Source: an uncultured Clostridia bacterium (GTDB lineage Bacteria > Bacillota > Clostridia > TANB77 > CAG-465). From it: a stretch of 14,931 nt of DNA. The translations under genes were made by a program, and so were the position numbers. The DNA lies in the NCBI GenBank assembly GCA_947628575.1, contig CANRAK010000031.1, positions 1-14,931 of the forward strand. The letters are read 5' to 3'. The first letter of the stretch is position 1. Each line of letters starts with the position of its first letter. Below the pieces are notes generated by a model that saw only the letters and a program-made list of their open reading frames with translations, did no database searches and had not been told where the DNA came from. Shown here piece after piece: positions 5,742 to 11,829 of the stretch.

Positions 5742-5924
5742 GTAGTATTTCAATTCGACCATTCGCGTGATACTACCATAGAAATTATAATAAAGAATGT
5801 TGAGAATCTTTCTTTATGAATGGCAAAATTTAAACCGTAGTAGAATTATGGTTGGTTTTGCTATGAAATGAAGGGAGGTTCTTTTTTAGTATCAACCAAA
5901 TGTAGAATAAGGAGATAGAAAAAA
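5742..5924 (+). promoter_or_regulatory. Long structured leader of the SAM methyltransferase gene, candidate cis-regulatory RNA
   Basis: About 180 nt between the predicted transcription start and the start codon. Helices that can be drawn: GTAGTAT (5742-5748) with ATACTAC (5770-5776), continued by CA/TG and a CGA-CCAT-TCG tip; AAAGA (5792-5796) with TCTTT (5811-5815); and a long stem 5823-5836 with 5850-5861 (GCAAAA/TTTTGC plus AACC/GGTT). Competing pairings exist: TGATACT (5768-5774) with AGTATCA (5888-5894), and TTTCTTTAT (5809-5817) with the ribosome binding site region ATAAGGAGA (5907-5915). A T-run lies at 5882-5887. I recognise no known riboswitch class, and a T-box consensus is missing. 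Confidence 0.5.
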
Positions 5925-6689
5925 ATGAAAAAAGAATTAAAATTTTATGAAGAAATAGGAAATTGGGACTTTGACCACATAAAACGTAAAACTGAAAAGA
6001 AAACAAAATGGGATTATTATGAAAAGATAAAAGAAAATGTATCTGAAACATCTTTATGCTTAGACATTGGAACAGGTGGAGGAGAAAAAGTATTAAAAAA
6101 ATATCCAGATGTTGGAATGATAATTGCAACAGATTTTTCTGATGAGATGATAAAAACTGCTAAGAAAAATCAAAAAGAATATCCTAAAAAAAGAGTTAAG
6201 TTTACTAAAATGGATAATTTAAAAATGACATTTCCAAAAAATACTTTTGATTTAATATCTGCAAAGCATACTGTAATATCTGCAGAGCAAATTTATGAGC
6301 TATTAGTTGAAGGTGGCACACTTGTAATTGAAGGAGTAGATCAAAAAGACTGCTGGCATCTAAAAGAAATGTTTAAAAGAGGACAAGCATTTTTCGATGC
6401 AGTACCAATATCTAAAATTGATTATGACAATTTAGTAAAAGCGGGATTTAAAAACATTGAGCTTGTAGAAATAAATGAAGATGAATATTATGAAACTGAA
6501 GAGGATTTACTAGCTTTACTTTTAAAAACTCCAATTTTAGATGACTTTTCAGAAACAGATGAAAATGAGAATTTTGACCACTCTAAAGTAATAGAAAAAG
6601 AAATTTTTAACGAGTATGTAAAAAGATATAAAACAGAAAAAGGAATACTATTAGAAAGAGTCCTATATGGAATTGTAGCTAAAAAGTAA
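5925..6689 (+). CDS. Class I SAM-dependent methyltransferase, substrate unknown
   Basis: A 254-residue protein with a Rossmann-type SAM-binding fold. Motif I is CLDIGTGGG (residues 45-53); the acidic residue after beta-2 is D70 in ATDFSDEMI; M96-D97 precede the third part of the pocket; and FDLISAKH (108-115) is the motif IV region. The arrangement resembles UbiE/Methyltransf_11-type small-molecule methyltransferases. The substrate cannot be read from the sequence. The C-terminal 100 residues are acidic and probably form a substrate-covering part. The ribosome binding site AAGGAGA (5909-5915) sits 9 nt before the ATG. The gene is monocistronic, with its own promoter, a long structured leader and a strong terminator at 6702-6734, so it appears to be controlled on its own. 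Confidence 0.8.
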   Translation: MKKELKFYEEIGNWDFDHIKRKTEKKTKWDYYEKIKENVSETSLCLDIGTGGGEKVLKKYPDVGMIIATDFSDEMIKTAKKNQKEYPKKRVKFTKMDNLKMTFPKNTFDLISAKHTVISAEQIYELLVEGGTLVIEGVDQKDCWHLKEMFKRGQAFFDAVPISKIDYDNLVKAGFKNIELVEINEDEYYETEEDLLALLLKTPILDDFSETDENENFDHSKVIEKEIFNEYVKRYKTEKGILLERVLYGIVAKK

Positions 6690-6701
6690 TATTAGTAATA
6701 A

Positions 6702-6734
6702 AAAGCCTATCAAAAAAATAATTTGATAGGCTTT
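6702..6734 (+). terminator. Strong hairpin terminator after the SAM methyltransferase gene
   Basis: A perfect 13-bp inverted repeat (AAAGCCTATCAAA at 6702-6714 with its complement at 6722-6734) and a 7-nt loop. The T residues are partly within the stem; A-runs on the other side could make it bidirectional. Confidence 0.8.
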
Positions 6735-6739
6735 ATAAT

Positions 6740-6767
6740 TTGACTTTTCTTATATTATTGATATAAT
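6740..6767 (+). promoter_or_regulatory. Sigma-A promoter of the maf operon
   Basis: TTGACT (6740-6745), a 16-bp spacer and TATAAT (6762-6767), lying directly behind the upstream terminator. GGGAGGT at 6774-6780 is the ribosome binding site for the ATG at 6791. Confidence 0.75.
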
Positions 6768-6790
6768 TTAAGTGGGAGGTATAAGTTGTT

Positions 6791-7375
6791 ATGAGACTAA
6801 TACTTGCATCAAAATCTTTAACTAGAAAAAGTATAATGGATAGTCTAAATATAAAGTATGATATTATATCAAGTAATGCTGATGAAATCTCTGCTAGTAA
6901 TGATCCAGTAAAGTATGTAGAAGAACTATCTGTTATTAAAGCTAAAGAAGTAATGAAAAAAGTTAAAACAAAAGATAATATTATTATTGCAGCTGATTCA
7001 ATTATATATAAAGACGGTAAAAAATATGAAAAGCCAAAATCTATAGAAGAAGCAAAACAGACCTTAAGGGAATTAAGTAATACTAAAAATCAAGGAGTTA
7101 CTGGTGTTACACTTGTAGATACAAGTAATAATAATATGCTTACATTTTCATGTGTAACTGATGTATATTTTAAAAATATAAGTGAAGAAGATATAAATTG
7201 GTATGTTGAACATGAAGAAGGACTGCTAGATAAAGCAGGATATTCTTTAGAAGGGATAATGTCATTGTTTTTAGATAAGCTAGATGGAGACTATTATAAT
7301 GTGTTAGGACTACCACTTGGTATTATTTATTCTAAGATTAATGAACTAGGTTATAGCTTAAAAGATTTTACATAG
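6791..7375 (+). CDS. maf: Maf-like nucleoside triphosphate pyrophosphatase, divergent
   Basis: A 194-residue protein of the Maf/YhdE family, which hydrolyses (deoxy)nucleoside triphosphates such as dTTP/UTP or modified nucleotides to the monophosphate and pyrophosphate. Matching landmarks: LASKSLTR at the N-terminus (family usually LASxSPRR), DE at 31-32, IIAADS with the likely metal ligand D69, EKPKS with the EEA helix after it, TGVTLVD, AGYSLEG, and GDYYNVLGLPL near the end. Length is normal for the family. Several key positions differ from consensus: the SPRR motif is SLTR, and LGKP is KYEKP. The enzyme may therefore have altered specificity. The ribosome binding site is unusually far (11 nt) from the ATG at 6791, but no better in-frame start exists. 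First gene of a likely three-gene operon. Confidence 0.8.
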   Translation: MRLILASKSLTRKSIMDSLNIKYDIISSNADEISASNDPVKYVEELSVIKAKEVMKKVKTKDNIIIAADSIIYKDGKKYEKPKSIEEAKQTLRELSNTKNQGVTGVTLVDTSNNNMLTFSCVTDVYFKNISEEDINWYVEHEEGLLDKAGYSLEGIMSLFLDKLDGDYYNVLGLPLGIIYSKINELGYSLKDFT

Positions 7376-7394
7376 AAATGGAGGTGCATACTCT

Positions 7395-8321
7395 ATGATT
7401 TTAAATACAGAAAATAAATATATATGTAAGGATAAAGAAAAACTAAAAGAGATAATGAAAAGAGAAGGCTTTATATTTAAAGACAGTACACTTCAAAGAG
7501 ATGAGTACTTTATAGACTTAAATTCAAAAATGCTTTCTAAAGAGGCATGTATAAGGTTAAGATGTACAAATAATAAAGAGATAGTTTTATCTTTTGATGG
7601 TACTATTGAAAATATAAGTTCTTTAGATATAAAAGATATTCAAAAAATACATAGTGATATATCTCAATACGAAAATATAATATCATTTCTTGCAGATTTA
7701 GGATATTATAAATATGTAAGCTTAAATATACTAAAAGAAACGTATGTAAAAAAAGATAAAGAATATTATTATAATATAAGAATAGATACAGTAGAAAATG
7801 TAGGAGAATTTATAGATTATAGTATATATACAGAAAGTAATGATACAGAAAAAGCAAATAGCATTTTTAATGAATTTGAGAAGACATTAGAAGAAGCATT
7901 ATCTGAACAAGTAAAGAACAAGTATAGAGATTATAGTGCTAAATATATATACAACACATTATATAAAGGCGATAATCTTAAAAAGATACTAGTTGAAATG
8001 GATAAAATATTATGTGATTTAGATGTAAATAATATAGAAAATACTATTAAAAATAAATATACAATATTAAATCTAGAATTAATAGAAAAACTAGAACAAC
8101 TAGGATTAGAAGTTAGTGTTGTCTATTCAAGTGCAGACAAAGAATTAGTAGAGAATATAAAATTATATCTAAATAAAGTTGGATATGCACCTAATTTTAT
8201 GAATATAACACAAATTAAAGAAATAGCAGTACGAGAAACATTGATTATTGAAAAGCAAAAGAAGATAGAGTTTAGTGAAATAGCTTTATGTATTATAAAT
8301 AATAAAAAGGATAGGGAATAA
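7395..8321 (+). CDS. CYTH-domain protein with an unassigned C-terminal half
   Basis: A 308-residue protein. Residues 1-175 look like a CYTH domain (the triphosphate tunnel fold of adenylate cyclase CyaB, thiamine triphosphatase and inorganic triphosphatases): ENK at 6-8 in place of the full ExExK signature, LQRDEYFID (33-41), ACIRLR with R54 and R56, EIVLSFDG, LKE with K114, YNIRIDTVENVGEFIDY (126-142) with R129 and E138. Such domains bind and often hydrolyse triphosphate groups using a divalent metal. Residues 176-308 are a second region; IEKLEQLGLEVSVVYSSADK and LYLNKVGYAPNF, with CDLD at 207-210, faintly resemble a degenerate HAD-type fold, but I would not assign it. The gene follows maf by 19 nt with a GGAGGTG site (7380-7386) and ends 2 nt before the next gene, so it is part of an operon. 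Substrate unknown. Confidence 0.7.
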   Translation: MILNTENKYICKDKEKLKEIMKREGFIFKDSTLQRDEYFIDLNSKMLSKEACIRLRCTNNKEIVLSFDGTIENISSLDIKDIQKIHSDISQYENIISFLADLGYYKYVSLNILKETYVKKDKEYYYNIRIDTVENVGEFIDYSIYTESNDTEKANSIFNEFEKTLEEALSEQVKNKYRDYSAKYIYNTLYKGDNLKKILVEMDKILCDLDVNNIENTIKNKYTILNLELIEKLEQLGLEVSVVYSSADKELVENIKLYLNKVGYAPNFMNITQIKEIAVRETLIIEKQKKIEFSEIALCIINNKKDRE

Positions 8322-8323
8322 TT

Positions 8324-8950
8324 ATGAAAGATAAAAAAATAATAATAGTTTTAGTTTCTATACTTGTAATATCAGTTGTTGCAATCGTATGTATAGTAAC
8401 TTTTAATAATAAAGATAAAAAAATAAATCAAGATGCAGATATAGTATTTAGTTTAAATGCAGATAAAACTAAAATAAAAGCTGGTGATACAGTAACAATA
8501 AGTTTAGACTTAGATAAAGTGCCTGCTAATGGTTTAGGAGTTTGTGCATTTAATGCAACTATTATATATGATAGTTCAAAGTTAAGCTTAAATATTAAAA
8601 GTGAAGAGGAAGATTATATAGCATATGACAGTTATGCAGGAAATGTTGGAAAGAAATTTTTAATGAGAGATGAAGCTATTACAGAATATGACTATAACAA
8701 AGAAAAAAATGAAAAAGGTATAGTCCTCATTGCAGCAGTTGCTGCTCAAGATGCAGTTAATGAAACAGGTAATGTATATACGATTACATTTAAAGCAAAT
8801 GAGGATATAAATATAAAAGAAAATGGATTATATTTAAAAACAAATGAAGATGGAGAATATGATTTTGTAGCAGCAGGAGTAAAAATAACAGATGATAATT
8901 TATATGATGTAAATTCAGACTTAAAATATGTATTAAAAAATAATATATAA
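8324..8950 (+). CDS. Membrane-anchored cohesin-like domain protein
   Basis: A 208-residue protein with an N-terminal membrane segment (about residues 5-26, preceded by KDKK) and no clear cleavage site, so it is probably a signal anchor with the rest outside the cell. Residues of about 38-195 resemble a cohesin-type beta-sandwich: DIVFSLNADKTKIKAGDTVTISLDL, then FNATIIYDSSKLSL, GIVLIAAVAAQ and GNVYTITFKAN. Cohesins classically bind dockerins in cellulosomes, but related domains occur in other surface proteins. The opening motif (SLNADKTK, GDTV) is shared almost exactly with the protein encoded next at 9174, so the two are probably paralogues. The start ATG lies 2 nt after the CYTH gene stop; AAAGG and AGGG just upstream act as the ribosome binding site. 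No clear terminator follows. Confidence 0.75.
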   Translation: MKDKKIIIVLVSILVISVVAIVCIVTFNNKDKKINQDADIVFSLNADKTKIKAGDTVTISLDLDKVPANGLGVCAFNATIIYDSSKLSLNIKSEEEDYIAYDSYAGNVGKKFLMRDEAITEYDYNKEKNEKGIVLIAAVAAQDAVNETGNVYTITFKANEDINIKENGLYLKTNEDGEYDFVAAGVKITDDNLYDVNSDLKYVLKNNI

Positions 8951-8986
8951 CATTTATGTAATATATATAATTCATTCAAATTTATT

Positions 8987-9004
8987 GTAAACAAAACTGT
9001 TTAC
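8987..9004. promoter_or_regulatory. Palindrome GTAAACA-n4-TGTTTAC, candidate operator
   Basis: A perfect 7-bp inverted repeat with a 4-bp spacer, 36 nt after the stop of the preceding gene and about 150 nt upstream of the predicted start of transcription of the next. A second near-copy lies at 9138-9154. Confidence 0.45.
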
Positions 9005-9044
9005 TATAGAAAATATATACATAAAATTGTTACTAAATTGCCAT

Positions 9045-9084
9045 AAAACGGTTTTAATTGTGAAATAAACCAAAAAATGGTTTA
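9045..9084. promoter_or_regulatory. Two further small inverted repeats upstream of the BIG2 protein gene
   Basis: AAAAC-g-GTTTT (9045-9055) and TAAACCA-n5-TGGTTTA (9066-9084). Both are perfect but A/T-rich. The second could be a hairpin or protein site; it lies just upstream of the promoter at 9103. Confidence 0.35.
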
Positions 9085-9102
9085 AAAATGCTTAATAAAT
9101 AC

Positions 9103-9131
9103 TTGAATATGAAAAAAATATATGCTATTAT
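9103..9131 (+). promoter_or_regulatory. Promoter of the cohesin/BIG2 surface protein gene
   Basis: TTGAAT (9103-9108), a 17-bp spacer and TATTAT (9126-9131), with TGC directly before the -10 (extended -10). Transcription should start near 9138, which is the first base of the second GTAAACA palindrome. Confidence 0.6.
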
Positions 9132-9137
9132 TGAATA

Positions 9138-9154
9138 GTAAACAATATGTTTAT
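9138..9154. promoter_or_regulatory. Second palindrome GTAAACA-n3-TGTTTAT at the predicted transcription start
   Basis: Seven of seven bases of the left half and six of seven of the right half match the palindrome at 8987-9004. Its position at the predicted +1 is where a repressor would block initiation. It could instead be a chance A/T-rich palindrome. Confidence 0.45.
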
Positions 9155-9173
9155 AAAGGGGGAATTAAGAGTT

Positions 9174-11636
9174 ATGAAGAAAAATTTCAAAGTGAAAGCT
9201 TTAGTTTTTGTATTAGTCGCTTTGATGGTTGTAGTAGCTATGCCAAAAGTAATGGCAGAAGAAGCTAAGCCACCAAAATATACAAACTCAACTACTGAAG
9301 GCGCTGCTGATGTAGTTTATAGCTTGAATGCAGATAAAACCAAAGTACATCCAGGTGATACTGTAAAGGTTACTTTAACTCTAGAAAATTGGAATACAGA
9401 GTATGGTATAAATGCATTATCTTTTAGATTATATTATAATACAGATCAATTAACTTGTGTTAAAAAATCAAATGGTAGAGTTGATTTTGATATAGGTGAG
9501 GTTGGAGAACTATTAGACACAAAAGCACTAACAGGACTATCAGATAATGAAGAGGCTGGATATGAAAATTTCCACACATTATCTTTTGCTAGTACAACAT
9601 CAGATCCTGAAATAAATTCTGAAACTGATGAAGAAAATGAACATATGCATGATAACTTTTATAAAGGAAAATCTGTAATAACAATGAAATTTACAGTAAA
9701 TGAAGGCGCTTCTGGACCATTAGATATATATTTAAAGAATGCTGATGGTGAAGATGGATTTAACACTTCTGTATCAACATTTGATGGCGATTTATGGGGT
9801 ACAAACACTAGAACTACATTCTTTGTAAAGAGTAATTTAGATGATTTAATGGTTGAAGTACCAGCTAAAAGTGTTAAATTTAAAGATGATATAGCACAAA
9901 AAGGTGCTTTCTTAGATACTGGATCTAATAACACATTAGATTTAAATCAATATCTTATAATTAATCCTGAAAACACAACAGATACTGTTTCTTGGTCAGT
10001 AGACGATAGTGGAATTGTATCTTGTGATAATGGTGTATTAACTGCTAAAGGAAAAGGAACTACTAAAGTTCATGTTAAAGTAGGTAAACAAACTGCTGAA
10101 ATAACAGTAACAGTAACTATACCATTAGAAGGAATTGAATTCTCAGATACTAGTGAAGTAAACTTAGATAAAACAACAAATCCTACAATGGATATTAAAG
10201 ATCGTCTAAAATTCTTACCAGATGGTGCTGAAGCATCAAATGTAGAGTGGAGTGTAGACGACGAAGGTATTGTAAATGTTGAAAATGGTGTATTAACTGC
10301 TATTGGAAAAGGATCAACTTATGTATCTGCAAAAGTTGGTGAATTTACAACAGAAGTTAAAATAAAAGTTAATGTAACAGTTTCTGTAGGAAGTGTAAGC
10401 TTTGGAGATAATAAATTAGTAGCATTAGATACAAAAGATAATACTACTAGAAATCTAGATAATATGCTAGTATATAATCCATCTGATGCTGATATTGTAA
10501 GCAAAACATGGGAAGTTGTAGAAGGACAAGATGTTATAGACGTAGATCAATCAGGTAACGTAACTGTTAAAAAATATGGTGAAGCAGTTGTTAAAGTTAC
10601 AGTTGATGGAAAAGAAGCTACTATTAAAGTTGTAGTTACTGTTCCATTAGAATCTATATCTGTAGATAAAGATAGTGTTACAGTATATAAAGGTGAAACT
10701 GACACAGTTAAAGTAACTGCTCAACCAGAAGGTGCAGTTTATGAGAAAATAAGAGTTTCATTCAAAGAAGGTGGCGAATATGCACACGCTACTGTAAACG
10801 ATGATGGAACTATTGAAATTCAAGGACTAAAAAGAGGAAATGCTGTATTAGTTGTAACAGCTAATGAATCAGAATTACCTGCATTTAGTAAAGAAATAAA
10901 TATAACTGTTAAAGAAAATAAAATAACTGGTGTAACAATAGTACCAGAAAATGAAGATGAACTTTTAAGAGGTAATACTAAAAAACTATCTACTACATAT
11001 ACAACTGAAGAAGATGGTCAAGAAAATCCTCATGCAACAACTGATAGTACAAAAGTAACTTGGGAATCTTTAAATCCTGATGTAGCAACAGTTGACCAAA
11101 ATGGTGTTGTAACTGGTGTTAAAGAAGGAGAAGCAGAAATAGTTGCTAAAATGGTTGATGGTACTATAACAACTAAATACACAGTAAAAGTAAAAGAAAT
11201 TCACGTAGAAGGAATTGAATTCCCTGATGAAGTAGATTTTGGTGATGTATATGTTGATGATGTTCTTGAACTACCATTTGACATTAAACCAGAAAATTGT
11301 ACTGATACACTTGAAGAGTTACTTGAATACTTTAACTTTGAATATGACAAAGATATGTTAGATGTAGAAGTTACTTATGATCCTAAAACAGGAAAAGGTA
11401 GCTTAAAAGTAACTACTAAAAAAGCAGGAGATGCTAAAGTACAAGTTACATATGGTGAAGATGAAAATGGAGATCCATATACTTGGTCATTAGAATTTAC
11501 TACACTTGAAAGACCAGTTGAAGAAGAAAATAGTGACACTCCAGATACAGGTGATATGCCAGTTGCAATGCTAGCAATTGTTATGAGTATTTCACTTGCA
11601 GGAATATGTGTTTCTAAAAAAGTATTTGTAAAGTAA
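9174..11636 (+). CDS. Sortase-type surface protein: cohesin-like domain plus tandem BIG2 Ig-like domains
   Basis: An 820-residue secreted protein. Residues 1-28 are a signal peptide (positive start, hydrophobic core, cleavage near VMA-EE). About 46-222 is a cohesin-like domain beginning DVVYSLNADKTKVHPGDTV. Then follow five or six BIG2-type Ig-like domains at about 228-316, 317-404, 405-487, 488-580, 582-672 and a more divergent one at 674-775; the first two carry near-duplicate cores (WSVDD, GIV, NGVLTA, GKG). The end has a sorting signal: TPDTG (789-793), a hydrophobic stretch (about 795-813) and a tail KKVFVK. TPDTG is a variant of LPxTG, so a sortase should link it to the cell wall. The ATG at 9174 is chosen over an in-frame ATG at 9147 because the AAAGGGGG site (9156-9162) lies between them and because translation then starts with the signal peptide. 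It has its own promoter and a strong terminator. Likely adhesion or binding to a partner at the surface; ligand unknown. Confidence 0.85.
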   Translation: MKKNFKVKALVFVLVALMVVVAMPKVMAEEAKPPKYTNSTTEGAADVVYSLNADKTKVHPGDTVKVTLTLENWNTEYGINALSFRLYYNTDQLTCVKKSNGRVDFDIGEVGELLDTKALTGLSDNEEAGYENFHTLSFASTTSDPEINSETDEENEHMHDNFYKGKSVITMKFTVNEGASGPLDIYLKNADGEDGFNTSVSTFDGDLWGTNTRTTFFVKSNLDDLMVEVPAKSVKFKDDIAQKGAFLDTGSNNTLDLNQYLIINPENTTDTVSWSVDDSGIVSCDNGVLTAKGKGTTKVHVKVGKQTAEITVTVTIPLEGIEFSDTSEVNLDKTTNPTMDIKDRLKFLPDGAEASNVEWSVDDEGIVNVENGVLTAIGKGSTYVSAKVGEFTTEVKIKVNVTVSVGSVSFGDNKLVALDTKDNTTRNLDNMLVYNPSDADIVSKTWEVVEGQDVIDVDQSGNVTVKKYGEAVVKVTVDGKEATIKVVVTVPLESISVDKDSVTVYKGETDTVKVTAQPEGAVYEKIRVSFKEGGEYAHATVNDDGTIEIQGLKRGNAVLVVTANESELPAFSKEINITVKENKITGVTIVPENEDELLRGNTKKLSTTYTTEEDGQENPHATTDSTKVTWESLNPDVATVDQNGVVTGVKEGEAEIVAKMVDGTITTKYTVKVKEIHVEGIEFPDEVDFGDVYVDDVLELPFDIKPENCTDTLEELLEYFNFEYDKDMLDVEVTYDPKTGKGSLKVTTKKAGDAKVQVTYGEDENGDPYTWSLEFTTLERPVEEENSDTPDTGDMPVAMLAIVMSISLAGICVSKKVFVK

Positions 11637-11656
11637 AATTAATAATATAATGGCTG

Positions 11657-11687
11657 AAAGGGATATTACTTATAATATCCCTTTTTT
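11657..11687 (+). terminator. Rho-independent terminator after the cohesin/BIG2 gene
   Basis: A perfect 12-bp stem (AAAGGGATATTA at 11657-11668 with its complement at 11673-11684), loop CTTA, and a T-run 11682-11687. Confidence 0.9.
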
Positions 11688-11716
11688 CCTAATATAAGGA
11701 AAAAACTCATTTTGTA

Positions 11717-11745
11717 TTGCAGAATATACCAATTTATGGTATATT
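11717..11745 (+). promoter_or_regulatory. Promoter of the CAP-domain protein gene (extended -10)
   Basis: TTGCAG (11717-11722), a 17-bp spacer ending in TGG, and TATATT (11740-11745); a second TATAAT lies at 11747-11752. The block shares TATTGCA and AATTTATGGTA at the same spacing with the promoter at 5707-5735. Confidence 0.6.
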
Positions 11746-11772
11746 ATATAATGTATAGTTACATAATACATG

Positions 11773-11801
11773 AAATTATAATATATATATTATTATAATT
11801 T
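11773..11801. repeat. A/T-rich perfect inverted repeat in the leader of the CAP-domain gene
   Basis: AAATTATAATA (11773-11783) and its complement (11791-11801) surround TATATAT. It would form an 11-bp hairpin in the mRNA leader, about 28 nt before the start codon. It consists only of A and T. Confidence 0.4.
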
Positions 11802-11829
11802 TAATGTAATATAAAAAGGTAGGGAAAAT

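Noticed and set aside
5848..5871. Seven-codon upstream reading frame (MVGFAMK) in the methyltransferase leader
   Set aside because: No ribosome binding site precedes it and its ATG is within a predicted stem; an attenuation peptide cannot be supported.
5871..5897. T-box antiterminator (AAGGGAGG resembling AGGGTGG)
   Set aside because: The match is partial, the ACCGCG part is missing and there is no recognisable Stem I or specifier loop.
9987..10330. DNA-level tandem repeat in the BIG2 gene
   Set aside because: The similarity is at protein level between neighbouring Ig-like domains (WSVDD, NGVLTA, GKG); the nucleotide copies are diverged and need no separate repeat feature.
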